Assembly: GCF_030068475.1 (NCBI RefSeq)
Contig: NZ_JAQOSP010000059.1
Coordinates: 1 to 60,564 of the forward strand
DNA: 60,564 nt
DNA from: Roseofilum acuticapitatum BLCC-M154
Lineage (GTDB): Bacteria > Cyanobacteriota > Cyanobacteriia > Cyanobacteriales > Desertifilaceae
Direction of reading: 5' to 3'
Shown here: positions 60,450-60,564 of the stretch, one piece after another
Numbering within the stretch: position 1 is the first letter of the stretch
How the letters are laid out: the number at the start of each line of letters is the position of its first letter
Notes under the pieces: model-generated
Databases searched by the model: none
What the model was told of the DNA's origin: nothing
What the model saw: the letters and a program-made list of their open reading frames with translations, nothing else
Program-made: the position numbers and the translations under genes

Positions 60450-60564
60450 ATGAGATTTATCAACCCGAAGATAGACTATGCCTTCAAAAAAATATTTGGT
60501 TCAGAACAAAGCCAACAAATATTAATCAGTTTTCTCAATGCCATCGTTTATGATGGAGAAAAAA
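60450..60564 (+). CDS. Rpn/PD-(D/E)XK transposase-like protein, N-terminal fragment
   Basis: The visible 38 codons start MRFINPKIDYAFKKIFGSEQ and continue with LISFLNAIVYDGE. This is the start of the Rpn/PD-(D/E)XK nuclease-family transposase group common in cyanobacteria. A purine-rich AACAGG precedes the ATG. The window ends inside the gene, so its length and completeness are unknown. Confidence 0.8.
   Translation, partial: MRFINPKIDYAFKKIFGSEQSQQILISFLNAIVYDGEK

Overview
The window is cyanobacterial. The octamer GCGATCGC (HIP1) and its core GGCGATCG recur throughout, in genes and gaps. Several genes belong to families known mainly from cyanobacteria: a CRR6-type NdhI assembly factor, DUF2811, DUF4079, Npun_R2821-type glycosyltransferases, a DnaB mini-intein and heptamer repeats. 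A filamentous, repeat-rich species is the best guess. No tRNA, rRNA, CRISPR array or intact insertion sequence was seen.

Layout. Positions 1-4.0 kb hold a membrane-anchored unknown, an RmlB-type sugar dehydratase, an array of hairpin repeats and a PfkB/heptose-kinase-like sugar kinase. 4.1-11.2 kb hold a DUF4351 gene with a duplicated tail, two secreted proteins including a DUF1400 hydrolase, a DUF4079 membrane protein and a GAF/HD-GYP protein. An in-phase cluster of DnaA-box-like motifs lies at 11.31-11.38 kb. 11.6-17.3 kb is housekeeping: DUF2811, MogA, SufE, YchF, a PLP decarboxylase and CbiT.

17.8-37.6 kb is an accessory locus for an exported, sulfated and probably acylated polysaccharide. 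It encodes a nucleotide-sugar epimerase, seven probable glycosyltransferases, three sulfotransferases, a HepA/MsbA-like ABC exporter with a degenerate histidine-kinase dimerisation domain at its C terminus, and a tightly packed minus-strand operon. That operon runs glycosyltransferase, sulfotransferase, MBOAT acyltransferase, SGNH-like partner and a single-module adenylation/carrier/thioesterase protein. The last three genes recall the Dlt machinery (DltA+DltC, DltB, DltD) and are the best candidate here for an undescribed system.

37.7-60.6 kb returns to core functions: GloB, ribosomal protein L9, DnaB interrupted by a mini-intein, Uma2, CobM, Lgt, RlmN, GlgX, a partner-switching set (STAS protein, SpoIIE-type phosphatase, RsbW-like kinase), an OFA-type MFS transporter, a MASE1 histidine kinase, CRR6, DUF4334, a Fur-family regulator, an MNT/HEPN pair, HypF, and the start of an Rpn/PD-(D/E)XK gene cut by the window end.

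Dispersed hairpin repeats are a second theme. At least five families occur here. Some copies lie in frame inside genes: one in the DnaB intein and two in hypF. Two copies look like small elements with matching terminal inverted repeats. All family assignments rest on reading the sequence; no database search was run.
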